This document shows positions 27,586 to 36,100 of a DNA stretch of 64,000 nucleotides, piece by piece (positions within the stretch are counted from its first letter, which is position 1; each line of letters begins with the position of its first letter). A program made the position numbers and the translations under genes. Source of the stretch: an uncultured Spirochaetaceae bacterium (GTDB lineage Bacteria; Spirochaetota; Spirochaetia; Treponematales; Treponemataceae). The stretch is taken from assembly GCA_902802305.1 (NCBI GenBank), contig CADCLG010000004.1:62001-126000 (forward strand), read 5' to 3'. The notes under the pieces are model-generated. The model saw only the letters and a program-made list of their open reading frames with translations. It did no database searches and was not told the DNA's origin.

Positions 27586-28035
27586 ATGAATAAGATGCGT
27601 GAAATTATGAACGAACCTGAGAAAACGCCTGTACATTATCATCTTCCCGGATTATTTGAGTTTTATGAACTGTATAAAGTTTTCTTGCCACTGTACAGAA
27701 AGCATCGGGAATATTTTTATGATTGGTGTGATATTGCTTCAATTTACGGGGTTCTTGTGGATTATCTAAAAAAACAGTATCCGAATCTTTATCTGGTTTC
27801 TACAACGACAAAAGTTCTTACGCATTTTGATGATTTTAAGTCTGAACTTAATCGCCCTGAGTTTAAATACGTTGTACCCGATTTCCGTCTAAACAAAGCT
27901 TTAAATCAATTAAGCGGATTGCCGCAGCTTCAGAAAGATAAAGTTGAGTTTATTCTATATTATATGACCAAACCAGAACACCAGCTTGAAGTCCGCGAAG
28001 TAATCTACCTTGATTCAATGTTGGATTTGTTTTGA
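27586..28035 (+). CDS. Conserved-looking hypothetical protein
   Basis: This is a 149-residue soluble acidic protein beginning MNKMREIMNEPEKT, with the Tyr/Phe-rich segment LPGLFEFYELYKVFLPLYRK followed by WCDIASIYGVL. There is no signal peptide, transmembrane segment or known motif. GTG 27583 could also serve as start; no clear SD. It could be a small regulator or toxin/antitoxin-type protein but nothing in the sequence decides this. Confidence 0.6.
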   Translation: MNKMREIMNEPEKTPVHYHLPGLFEFYELYKVFLPLYRKHREYFYDWCDIASIYGVLVDYLKKQYPNLYLVSTTTKVLTHFDDFKSELNRPEFKYVVPDFRLNKALNQLSGLPQLQKDKVEFILYYMTKPEHQLEVREVIYLDSMLDLF

Positions 28036-28118
28036 GATAATACGTTTGCTATGAATGGTTGTGTTTTTTTGAGAAAACCGTCAGGAATCACAAAAGTTAG
28101 CCATATAAATATTTTTTC

Positions 28119-28133
28119 TTAGTTGAGCTCCTT
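28119..28133 (-). repeat. Orphan copy of the lipoprotein leader/RBS sequence
   Basis: Read on the minus strand it gives AAGGAGCTCAACTAA, matching the 14-nt ribosome-binding leader before the lipoprotein genes at 29867 and 63056. Here it is not followed by ATG and the signal-peptide sequence. It sits right after the last lipoprotein gene of copy 1 and looks like the scar of a lost cassette. Confidence 0.65.
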
Positions 28134-28152
28134 GATGCTTTATGTATTTTAT

Positions 28153-29007
28153 TTATTTCACAAGTTCAAAAATCCTTGAATACAATCCAATAATGAAGGC
28201 CAAATCTGTTGTACTGATTGATGAATTGTCTTCAGGATAATTTTCTGCTGTATCATACATCAAATATTTATCTTGCGTGAATGAAGCAAAAATATTATTT
28301 TCGTTATCCAGTATCAAAAAAACTTGCTCTTTTTCCTTAAGAAAGTCCCTGAATGAATAAGTTTTTTCAGAATAGGCTGCATCTTTATCAAAAGGCTGCT
28401 CTTTATTCTTAGGCAAATAGATGGACATCTTTGTTGCACAGACTTTATAGTTTTTTTCTTTTACGGTAAAACTTGCAAGAACAGCGGGCAAATTGTCTGC
28501 ACAATAATTATTCGAACTGAATCCATCATACATAAAGAAAAATAGAGGCCGACTGTGTCCAATACTTTCAAAGGAATATTCATCAGGTGCATTTTTTATC
28601 TTGATGTGATTTACAAATGATATATATTTATCACTTTCCCTTGTAAACTCATCTGTATCAGGATTTTTTTCAGTATGATAATCGTAAGTTAATTTTATGC
28701 TTGATTCATTTCCATTACAGTTTATATTAACCTGTTCTGTAGAGTTGTTGATTGCAGTTACTATTCTGAACGGCCAATAAAAGCTTTTGTTTATACAATA
28801 CTGAATATCATAATTGTCTGACGAAAAAGCATTTCGATTTTTTACCTTAATGATATGTCCTTCTTGTATCACATCATTCTGATTTTGAAATAATTCTTCT
28901 GCTTGAATCTGCGTGAGTTCTGCCACATAAAATGGAGTTGTAGCACAAGAAACAAGTGCAAATATAGAAATGGATAATAATGCTGCATAAATCTTTTTGT
29001 AGTACAT
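28153..29007 (-). CDS. Lipoprotein, MYYKK paralogous family, member 1
   Basis: This is a 284-residue protein with signal MYYKKIYAALLSISIFALVS and lipidated Cys21. The mature part is a predicted beta-rich domain (YDYHTEKNPDTDEF) and ends with NNIFASFTQDKYLMYDTAE and an IIGLYSRIFELV tail, a C-terminal pattern shared with the members at 29046 and 63056 and, more weakly, the lipoprotein at 30113. The first 65 nt of the gene match those of the 63056 member exactly while the middle differs strongly. Leader AAGGAACTCAACTA provides the RBS. Function unknown; likely surface or periplasmic. Confidence 0.82.
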   Translation of the reverse strand: MYYKKIYAALLSISIFALVSCATTPFYVAELTQIQAEELFQNQNDVIQEGHIIKVKNRNAFSSDNYDIQYCINKSFYWPFRIVTAINNSTEQVNINCNGNESSIKLTYDYHTEKNPDTDEFTRESDKYISFVNHIKIKNAPDEYSFESIGHSRPLFFFMYDGFSSNNYCADNLPAVLASFTVKEKNYKVCATKMSIYLPKNKEQPFDKDAAYSEKTYSFRDFLKEKEQVFLILDNENNIFASFTQDKYLMYDTAENYPEDNSSISTTDLAFIIGLYSRIFELVK

Positions 29008-29045
29008 TAGTTGAGTTCCTTTTTTGAATATTGTTATTGTGTTAC

Positions 29046-29867
29046 TTAATTATGAAGCAATAAATCTATAATTCCAGAATAAATACCTATTAATAACGCA
29101 AAATCATCTGCACTTTCTTTTGCTTTGTCATAAATCTTGTAACTGTTTTTATTAAATGAAGCATATATATTGCCATTTTCATCAGCAATAACTAAAACTT
29201 GTTCATCTAATCCCAGCAACTCTTTTAATGAACTGAGTTGCGTTTCTATAACGTCTTCTTTTGTATAATATTTATTAACATAAGCAGGTAATTGAATCTT
29301 TATTTTTGTAATCAGAACTTTGTATTGTGTATTATCCAAATTAAAAGTCGCAAGTTCTACGGGTAAGTCTTTGGAATTATAACCATTGTATATGAATCCA
29401 GTAAAGGGAAGAAAACAAAAAGGTCTATAGTAGCCCATGGTTTTGAACTTGTATTTTTCTTTTGATAAGTTTTTAATTCGTATTTGATTTATACAAGCTT
29501 TATAATCATCATCAGAAGTTTTTAAATAATTGCAATCATAAGTTATTATAACTTTATTCTCCTGATTTTCATAATTTATCAGTAAATTATCTTTGGAATT
29601 ATTTATAGCTGTAATTACTCTAAACGGCCAAAAAAGTGTATTTTTTCGTCTTATGTAAATATCTGTGGTATTACTTTGTGGTTCATCTTTGTATTTTATA
29701 AGATTAATTTTTCCTTCTTGAATAATATTTTCTGAACTATTGTCCAAAAACGGAGCCTTAATTATCTGAATAGCCTCGTCTTTGGGAATCCGCTCATAAG
29801 AAGCACAAGAAACAAGTGCAAATATAGAAATAGATAATAATGCTGCATAAATCTTTTTGTGGTACAT
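29046..29867 (-). CDS. Lipoprotein, MYYKK paralogous family, member 2
   Basis: This 273-residue paralogue has signal MYHKKIYAALLSISIFALVS and Cys21. Shared internal motifs with member 1 are WPFR(I/V)(V/I)TAINNS and the C-terminal NGNIYASFNKNSYKIYDKA. It is 38 bp upstream of member 1 on the same strand, so both should be on one message. The leader is AAGGAGCTCAACTA, identical to that of the 63056 member. Immediately upstream lies a scrambled gene fragment (29882-30116). Function unknown. Confidence 0.82.
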   Translation of the reverse strand: MYHKKIYAALLSISIFALVSCASYERIPKDEAIQIIKAPFLDNSSENIIQEGKINLIKYKDEPQSNTTDIYIRRKNTLFWPFRVITAINNSKDNLLINYENQENKVIITYDCNYLKTSDDDYKACINQIRIKNLSKEKYKFKTMGYYRPFCFLPFTGFIYNGYNSKDLPVELATFNLDNTQYKVLITKIKIQLPAYVNKYYTKEDVIETQLSSLKELLGLDEQVLVIADENGNIYASFNKNSYKIYDKAKESADDFALLIGIYSGIIDLLLHN

Positions 29868-29881
29868 TAGTTGAGCTCCTT

Positions 29882-30116
29882 CTATTCTATTTCTAACACG
29901 GCAGAGCCAGACATGGGAGAATCAGTTCCGGCAGCATATATATAAACTTTTGAGCCAGACGGGAAATCTTTATTCATCGTGATGACATAATAGTACTTCC
30001 ACATAACGCCGTCAGTGTAGTTGCCCCAGCTGGTATTAGTTATGTAATAATCAAACTGCTGCTTATTATCAAGCCATTGCTAAAATTATAATTTTTTTCC
30101 CTGTATTTTTTTTCAT
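29882..30116 (-). pseudogene. Scrambled gene: start of one exported protein joined out of frame to a foreign C-terminus
   Basis: ATG at 30116 (ATGA overlap with the upstream stop) opens MKKNTGKKIIILAMA then stops. One base out of frame, a good coding stretch starts at the same point, WLDNKQQFDYYITNTSWGNY, continues through SGSKVYIYAAGTDSPMSGSA and ends VLEIE stop at 29882. This is about 65 codons of a protein C-terminus whose N-terminal part is missing. The simplest reading is a deletion/recombination event plus frameshift. The parental protein is not recognised. Confidence 0.72.
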
Positions 30117-30895
30117 TCTTTATTTCCTTTTTTTATACTCCAGCCATAGTCCTGAGTAATATACTGTTCATGTGCTTCAAAGCAGGAACGCACTGCAAAA
30201 AACAAGCCTATTGCATCTTTTGCAGCCTGCTTGTCGGTGCAGGTATCATACAGAACATAGCTGTTTTTATCCGCCATTGCCAATACTGTACCATTTTTAT
30301 CCAGCAACTGGATTTCCTGCTCCTTCAAATAAAACATATCATCAAAAGCCGTCGTAGGCCAGACTTTGTCGTCATAAGCATTGTAATTCTCGGAAGCAGA
30401 TTCAACTACATACTCTTTTTCCTTGCATAGCTGAATTGTAAATATTTCTCCAGATGATGAAGTATAGGTTGCAACTTTTAATGGAGCCCGTCTTGGAGCA
30501 GAGCCTGTTGTCTCCAAGAATGTCATTTCATCTTTAACGGTTGCAGCAGAAGCTAAAGTATAAGCATTATGATTGATATCAGCCGTTGAAGAAGCATAGA
30601 ACCTGACAAAAAAAGGAAGGTCCTTTTCAAATAAGAAAACTTTTCCAGTCCGCTCGTATCTCGTTATTTCTGAGCCAAGTGTCATGTCTAAAAATAAATC
30701 CTTAGAAGGAGGAAGAAAATCGGTATACATTTCTTCCTTCCCCAATTCAACAATGATGTTTCCCTCTTCTATTTTTTCTGCATTTGCTGGAGGAACATTG
30801 CTGATCCAGTTTCCAGTCTCCTTGTATGAGGCAAGAGATTTACAACTAAATAAGAAGAGGCAAATTGATAGTAAGTAAATAAATTGTTTTTTCAT
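30113..30895 (-). CDS. Lipoprotein, MKKQ family (copy 1)
   Basis: This is a 260-residue lipoprotein with signal MKKQFIYLLSICLFLFSC. Its first 69 nt nearly match the gene starting at 63930 (MKKQLLYLLSICLFLFSC). C-terminal NGTVLAMADKNSYVLYDTCT resembles the MYYKK family end (NGNIYASF-type), so the families are related. It is second in a leftward cluster behind the small lipoprotein at 30917 and its stop overlaps the ATG of the scrambled gene. Role unknown. Confidence 0.8.
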   Translation of the reverse strand: MKKQFIYLLSICLFLFSCKSLASYKETGNWISNVPPANAEKIEEGNIIVELGKEEMYTDFLPPSKDLFLDMTLGSEITRYERTGKVFLFEKDLPFFVRFYASSTADINHNAYTLASAATVKDEMTFLETTGSAPRRAPLKVATYTSSSGEIFTIQLCKEKEYVVESASENYNAYDDKVWPTTAFDDMFYLKEQEIQLLDKNGTVLAMADKNSYVLYDTCTDKQAAKDAIGLFFAVRSCFEAHEQYITQDYGWSIKKGNKE

Positions 30896-30916
30896 AGATT
30901 TTTCCCTTTTTTTATA

Positions 30917-31072
30917 TCAGTATATAGGAAAACTTGCCAATTTGAAATGTTTTTCAGGCATGATTGAAAATGGCTCAAAATTATTTGTTAATGATGACAC
31001 TGAACAACTTGATAAGCTGAAAAATACTCCAGCCAATAAAGACAATAATAAAATTTTTCCTTTGTTTCTCAT
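30917..31072 (-). CDS. Tiny secreted lipoprotein (51 residues), candidate signal-peptide precursor
   Basis: ATG 31072 has a near-perfect SD AGGAGG 7 nt upstream. The product is MRNKGKILLLSLLAGVFFSL, then SS-Cys, followed by a short tail (SVSSLTNNFEPFSIMPEKHF and ten more residues ending SFPIY). The signal and lipobox take up nearly half the protein. It is the first gene of the leftward lipoprotein cluster and is divergent from two XRE-TPR regulators. By position it resembles peptide precursors controlled by RRNPP-type regulators, though those pairs are known mainly from Gram-positives. Not homologous in its tail to the Gly-rich counterpart at 58361. Confidence 0.78.
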   Translation of the reverse strand: MRNKGKILLLSLLAGVFFSLSSCSVSSLTNNFEPFSIMPEKHFKLASFPIY

Positions 31073-31097
31073 AAAGAAACCTCCTAGTTTTTCTTCA

Positions 31098-31140
31098 AAA
31101 ATAAATGTGAACTATTCAAAACACCACCGCAGAATATGCA
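31098..31140 (-). promoter_or_regulatory. Weaker copy of the regulon promoter motif
   Basis: On the minus strand TGCATATTCTG (31140-31130) is followed 37 nt after its first base by TATTTT (31103-31098), and CATTTAT overlaps the -10. Core and distance match the two strong copies at 58646 and 60688. It would drive the tiny lipoprotein. Confidence 0.5.
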
Positions 31141-31251
31141 ACTTTTTAGAAATTGAAAAAAAAATATAGAAATGCTACAGTATTATGTATAGGTTAGATT
31201 TAGAAAGATTTCAAAAAATCTTTTGTTATCAGTTTGTACAAGGAAAAAGTT

Positions 31252-32193
31252 ATGGATATAACTCTTATTGGAGAATTATTGCACTATTACAGAAAGCAGA
31301 AAAAAATTACTCTAGATAAACTATGCAATGGGATCTGCACAAAAAGTCAGTTGTCACGTATAGAGAATGGATTATCAATTCCTACACAAATGCAAATTAA
31401 TACTTTTTTTACACGTCTAGGTAAAGGAATTCCAGTAGGATTAATTCCCATCACTGCCTCAGAACGAAAAAGATTCAATATACAATCACAAATCGGTCAA
31501 TTATCCGACGCACGTGATCCAAGGAGAACTGTTCTCTTAAAAGAATATAAAGATTGCTCTCCAACATGGACTAAACTTGAAGAACAATATTATTTAATGC
31601 AAGAGGCCATTCATTCAGCACAATCAAATTCTAACCTGAAAGATGTATTACACTTGTTTAAGAAAGCCTTGCTCCTAACAGTTCCAAATTACGACAAAAT
31701 TAATAATTTTAGTGATCTTCTACTTAGTGAAACAGAATTAATCCTAATCATCAGCATAATACATACCCAATATTTTCTTTGTGAACTTCAACATGGTGAT
31801 AATAAAATAAAACTAGAATCCATCGCTCAGTTGGAAGAACTTAAAAAATATTGTGAAACTCATATCGATAATTACATTCAAACAAATTTATACGGTTCAA
31901 TTCTTTTTTATCTCAGTTCATGGATAGGATTGCAAAAGGATTATTCAAAAGCCTTGGCACTTGCAGAAGAAGGTATTTCAATAAGCTTAAAATGCAATAA
32001 TCTTGCAAATCTACGATATAATTTATTTAATAAGGGATATTGTCTTGTTGCTCTTGGAAAAAAATCAGAAGCGACAGAGATTCTTAATCATTTTTCAAAT
32101 ATTATGAAATCAGGTATGCCTTACGATATTACTTGTCAAGATTTACCATATTGTTTGGAATCTATAAAAAAAGACTTCGGGTTTGAATTATGA
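31252..32193 (+). CDS. XRE-family regulator with C-terminal TPR-like region (type A, copy 1)
   Basis: This is a 313-residue cytoplasmic regulator. ATG 31252 follows AAGGA; the frame is open to TTG 31234. Residues 3-60 are an HTH_XRE: LIGELLHYYRKQKKITLDKL, then SQLSRIENGLSIP. A linker FFTRLGKGIPVGLIPITASE is shared by all four regulators here. The remaining 230 residues are alpha-helical with TPR-like A/L spacing (KDYSKALALAEEGISISLK). This domain order matches RRNPP-type peptide sensors (Rgg, PlcR, PrgX). The ATG of the next gene overlaps its stop (ATGA). No lipoprotein signal, so it is intracellular. Confidence 0.85.
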   Translation: MDITLIGELLHYYRKQKKITLDKLCNGICTKSQLSRIENGLSIPTQMQINTFFTRLGKGIPVGLIPITASERKRFNIQSQIGQLSDARDPRRTVLLKEYKDCSPTWTKLEEQYYLMQEAIHSAQSNSNLKDVLHLFKKALLLTVPNYDKINNFSDLLLSETELILIISIIHTQYFLCELQHGDNKIKLESIAQLEELKKYCETHIDNYIQTNLYGSILFYLSSWIGLQKDYSKALALAEEGISISLKCNNLANLRYNLFNKGYCLVALGKKSEATEILNHFSNIMKSGMPYDITCQDLPYCLESIKKDFGFEL

Positions 32194-33050
32194 CACATTT
32201 TACAATCAGTGAAATTATCAGAGAATATAGAAAACAATTAAAATTAACGCAGGAAGATTTATCAAGCGAAGATATTTCTGTTGACACAATTCAAAGAATT
32301 GAATCTGGAGCAGAAATTCCACAAAAAAGAATTATTAGAACACTTTTTGAAAGAATGAATGTCGGTATTCCTGTCAATATTCTTCCAGCAACAAAAGAAG
32401 AATTAAACAGTTATCTGATATCCCTAGAAATTGAACAAAAAATTTATGATGGAAATTTTAACATAAACGATAGATTAAATGAATTTAAAAAGAATATAAC
32501 TAATGAAAACATTTTTGATAAACAACGCTATTATTTGTATAAAGGATTATATACATTATATATACAAGAAAATATTGAATCAGCAAAAAAACTGTTTATA
32601 ATTTCATTATCCCAAACTATAAAAGATTTTTTTAAGCAGGGTACAATTCCTGTACGTAATATATACATAAATACAGAAATAAGAATTATTCTGGAACTAT
32701 CTATATGTGAATTAAAATCTAAAAACTACGAAAAAGCAGAATATTTATTACAATTTCTATTGAAATATATCGAATCAAATCATACTGATAACCGAGAACA
32801 AAAAATAATCATGCCCAAATTATTTTATTATCTTTCGCTATTAGCAGAGAACAATAAAGAAATTGAGAATATGCGTGATTACTCAGAAAGGGGAATCGAA
32901 TTTAACATGAAAAATGATTCCATGATATTCATGCAAAATCTTTTAGAAATAAACGCATCCGCATACAAGCAACTTGGAAACAAAGAAAAAGCTGACGAAT
33001 TACTTAATTATGCTAATTCATATTCTAAAATCCTTTTACCAATACAATAG
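32190..33050 (+). CDS. XRE-family regulator with C-terminal TPR-like region (type B, copy 1)
   Basis: This is a 286-residue partner of the type A regulator, starting inside its stop codon (ATGA). The HTH is ISEIIREYRKQLKLTQEDLS with DTIQRIESGAEIP as recognition region; the linker (FERMNVGIPVNILPATKEEL) is the same as in the others. The C-terminus is helical with repeats such as CELKSKNYEKAEYLLQFLLK. Translational coupling and equal length suggest a heterodimer or a two-step control. It is more similar in layout to the 59682 gene than to type A. Confidence 0.85.
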   Translation: MTHFTISEIIREYRKQLKLTQEDLSSEDISVDTIQRIESGAEIPQKRIIRTLFERMNVGIPVNILPATKEELNSYLISLEIEQKIYDGNFNINDRLNEFKKNITNENIFDKQRYYLYKGLYTLYIQENIESAKKLFIISLSQTIKDFFKQGTIPVRNIYINTEIRIILELSICELKSKNYEKAEYLLQFLLKYIESNHTDNREQKIIMPKLFYYLSLLAENNKEIENMRDYSERGIEFNMKNDSMIFMQNLLEINASAYKQLGNKEKADELLNYANSYSKILLPIQ

Positions 33051-33153
33051 GACACAATTGAATCTGCATATTTTGTACTAAAATAATAACCCCGCTTTCT
33101 TTTACTGACTTTATGCATTTTTTATAGTAAAATATCATCAGAGGTAATAACAG

Positions 33154-36100
33154 ATGGCAGATTATCACGTTTTTGACCCGGCACCAGAAGGTACACCGGA
33201 ATCAAACTTTGTTCACTTGCATGTACATTCAGATTATTCACTTTTGGACGGTTGTTCTAAAATAGACAAGCTTGTTGCCAAAGCAAAAAAACTGAACATG
33301 AAGGCTCTTGCCCTTACCGACCACGGAAACATGTTCGGTGCCTTGAACTTTGAAAAACTCTGCCATGTAAACGGAATAAAACCAATTGTAGGCGAAGAGT
33401 TTTACGTTGCATGGGGAAGCCATCTTGAACAAAATAAAGTGCCTTTTTTAAACCGCGAAGGCAAACAGAGCGTTTATTTCCATCTTACCCTTTTGTGCCA
33501 GAATCAGAAGGGTTACGAAAACATGAGCTGGCTTTCGTCAATCGCCTATACAGAAGGATTTTATAAAAAACCCCGCATTGACTGGGAGCTTATAAAAAAA
33601 TATCACGAAGGATTAATCTGTCTTTCAGGCTGTATTCAGGGACAGGTTCCCCAGCTTTTGCTTGCAGGACGTACGGAAGAAGCCTACAAAACAGCCCAGG
33701 AATATAAAGATTTGTTCGGGCCAGATCATTATTATATAGAAGTTCAGGATCATGGTCTTCCTCTTCAAAAGGAACTTGCCAAGCTGCTTATAAAACTTGC
33801 CCATGACCTTGATATTCCTCTTGTCCTTACAAATGATATTCACTATGCCGACGAAGAAGATGCCGAAGCCCAGGATGCCTTGCGCTGTATAGGCTTTCAG
33901 CAGAAGCTTTATGAACCTCATCAGACAATGGGTGGTGGCCTGACTTCCTGGTATTTAAAATCTGAAACAGAAATGTCTACCCTCTTTCCTCAGTACCCGG
34001 AAATGATGGCAAATACAAAAAAAATTGCCGATATGGTTGACCTTACCATCCGCCAGTATAAAACCGAGGAATTAAAAGAATGTCTTCCACGTTTTAAATT
34101 GCCGGATGAGTTTTGTACGCATGGAGCAGATTACGCTTTAGACCAGAATGATTATGTCCGCTATCTTGTAGAAAAAGGTCTAAAAAAGCGTTACAAGGAA
34201 ATCACCCCAGAAATCCGTGAACGCTGCGAATACGAGCTTGGAATCATTTTCCAGATGGGTTTCTCCGGTTACTTTTTAATTGTATGGGAGTTCATCAACT
34301 GGTCAAAGGAACACGGAATCCCTATTGGACCTGGACGAGGTTCTGGTGCCGGTTCGCTTGTTGCCTATGCAATGACAATTACCGACATTGACCCCTTCCG
34401 TTACGGATTGATTTTTGAACGATTCTTAAACCCTGAACGTGTATCCATGCCCGATTTTGACGTAGATATGGACTACGACTTCCGTCAGGATATTATTCAG
34501 CATACAAGAGAACTTTACGGAGAACCTCAGGTTGGACACATTGTTACTTTTGGTACCTTAAAACCAAAAAATGCCCTTGCCGATGTTGGACGCGTTCTTG
34601 GCATTCCTCTTGCCGAAGTAAACATGCTCAAGAAATGCATTCCTGATAATCCAAAAGCAAAGCTTAAAGATGCATTTACGCCACCAGATGCCGAACACCC
34701 GGACAACGGACAGCTTATTCCATATACCGATTATGAACGCTATCCTCAGTACAAAAAACTTTTTGAGCTTGCCAAAAAACTTGAAAACGTTAACCGAAAT
34801 ACAGGTCTTCATGCTTCGGGAATGGTAGTCGGCCTTACAGCTCTTCCAAACTGGGCTCCTGTTTTTATGGACCACAAAACCGGTGAAGTTGCCGTTCAAT
34901 ACACAATGGATATTATTGAGCCTTGTGGTCTGGTTAAGTTTGACTATCTTGGATTAAAAACCCTTTCCCTTATCCGCTATGCAGAAACCATCATAAACAA
35001 GCATAGAAAACCGGGTGAACCTGAGTTCCACACAGAAAACGTAAGCGAAACAGATGCAGAAACTTTTGATTTATTTGACCGTGGTGATTCGGTTGCAGTA
35101 TTCCAGTTTGAATCACCGGGTATGCAGAAAATCCTAAGGCAGGCAAAACCGCGAACAATAGAAGAACTTGTTGCCTTGAATGCCCTCTACCGCCCGGGAC
35201 CATTGGATTATATTCCTAAATATATAGAAGGAAAATGGCATCCTGAGACAATTCAATACCCGGATCCTTGTCTGGAAGACCTGCTCAAAGAAACCTACGG
35301 CGTTATGGTTTATCAGGAACAGGTTATGAAGGTAGCCCAGATTATCGCTGGCTTCTCCCTTGGTGGTGCTGATATGCTCCGTCGCGCCATGGGTAAAAAG
35401 AAGCCGGAAGTTCTTATGGGCAAGAAAAAGGAGTTTATAGAAGGTGCCGTAAAAAATGGTTTTTCGGAACAACATGCCGCTGACATTTTTGAAATCATGG
35501 TTCCTTTTGCAGGCTATGGATTCAACAAATCTCACGCAGCGGCATATTCTGTACTTGCCTACAGAACAGGCTGGCTCAAATGTCACAAACCGGCAGAGTT
35601 TATGGCTGCCAACCTTACAAACGAAATTACTTCAACCGATAAAATGCCTGATTATATAGAAGAAGCCAGACGAATGGGAATTGCCGTTGACCCGCCTGAT
35701 GTAAACCGTTCCGATGTTGTATTCGATGTAATCGACAACAGAATTGTATTTGGCCTTAAAGGAATTAAAGGTATGGGCGAAAGTGCGGCAACTGCAATTG
35801 TTCAGGAGCGTAATGAAAATGGCCCTTACAAATCCTTTATAGATTTTATAAAGCGTATAGTTGCCAGAACCGATAAGGAAGGTCGTCTACCTGTAAATAA
35901 AAAAGCGGTAGAAGTTTTAATTAAAACTGGTGGCTTTGACCATACCGGCGAAAAAGAAGGTCTTGCCCTAAACCGCCCTACACTGCTTGAAAACCTTGAA
36001 AACGCCTGGAAATATGCCTCAGACATTCTCGCAGACAAGCTGCTGGGACAGGGTGATTTGTTCGACGATTTTAGTGATTCCGAAACCACCTATTCCGAGT

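Noticed and set aside
30942..31169. 75-codon plus-strand ORF
   Set aside because: Antisense to the 51-residue lipoprotein, which has the better start and signal peptide.
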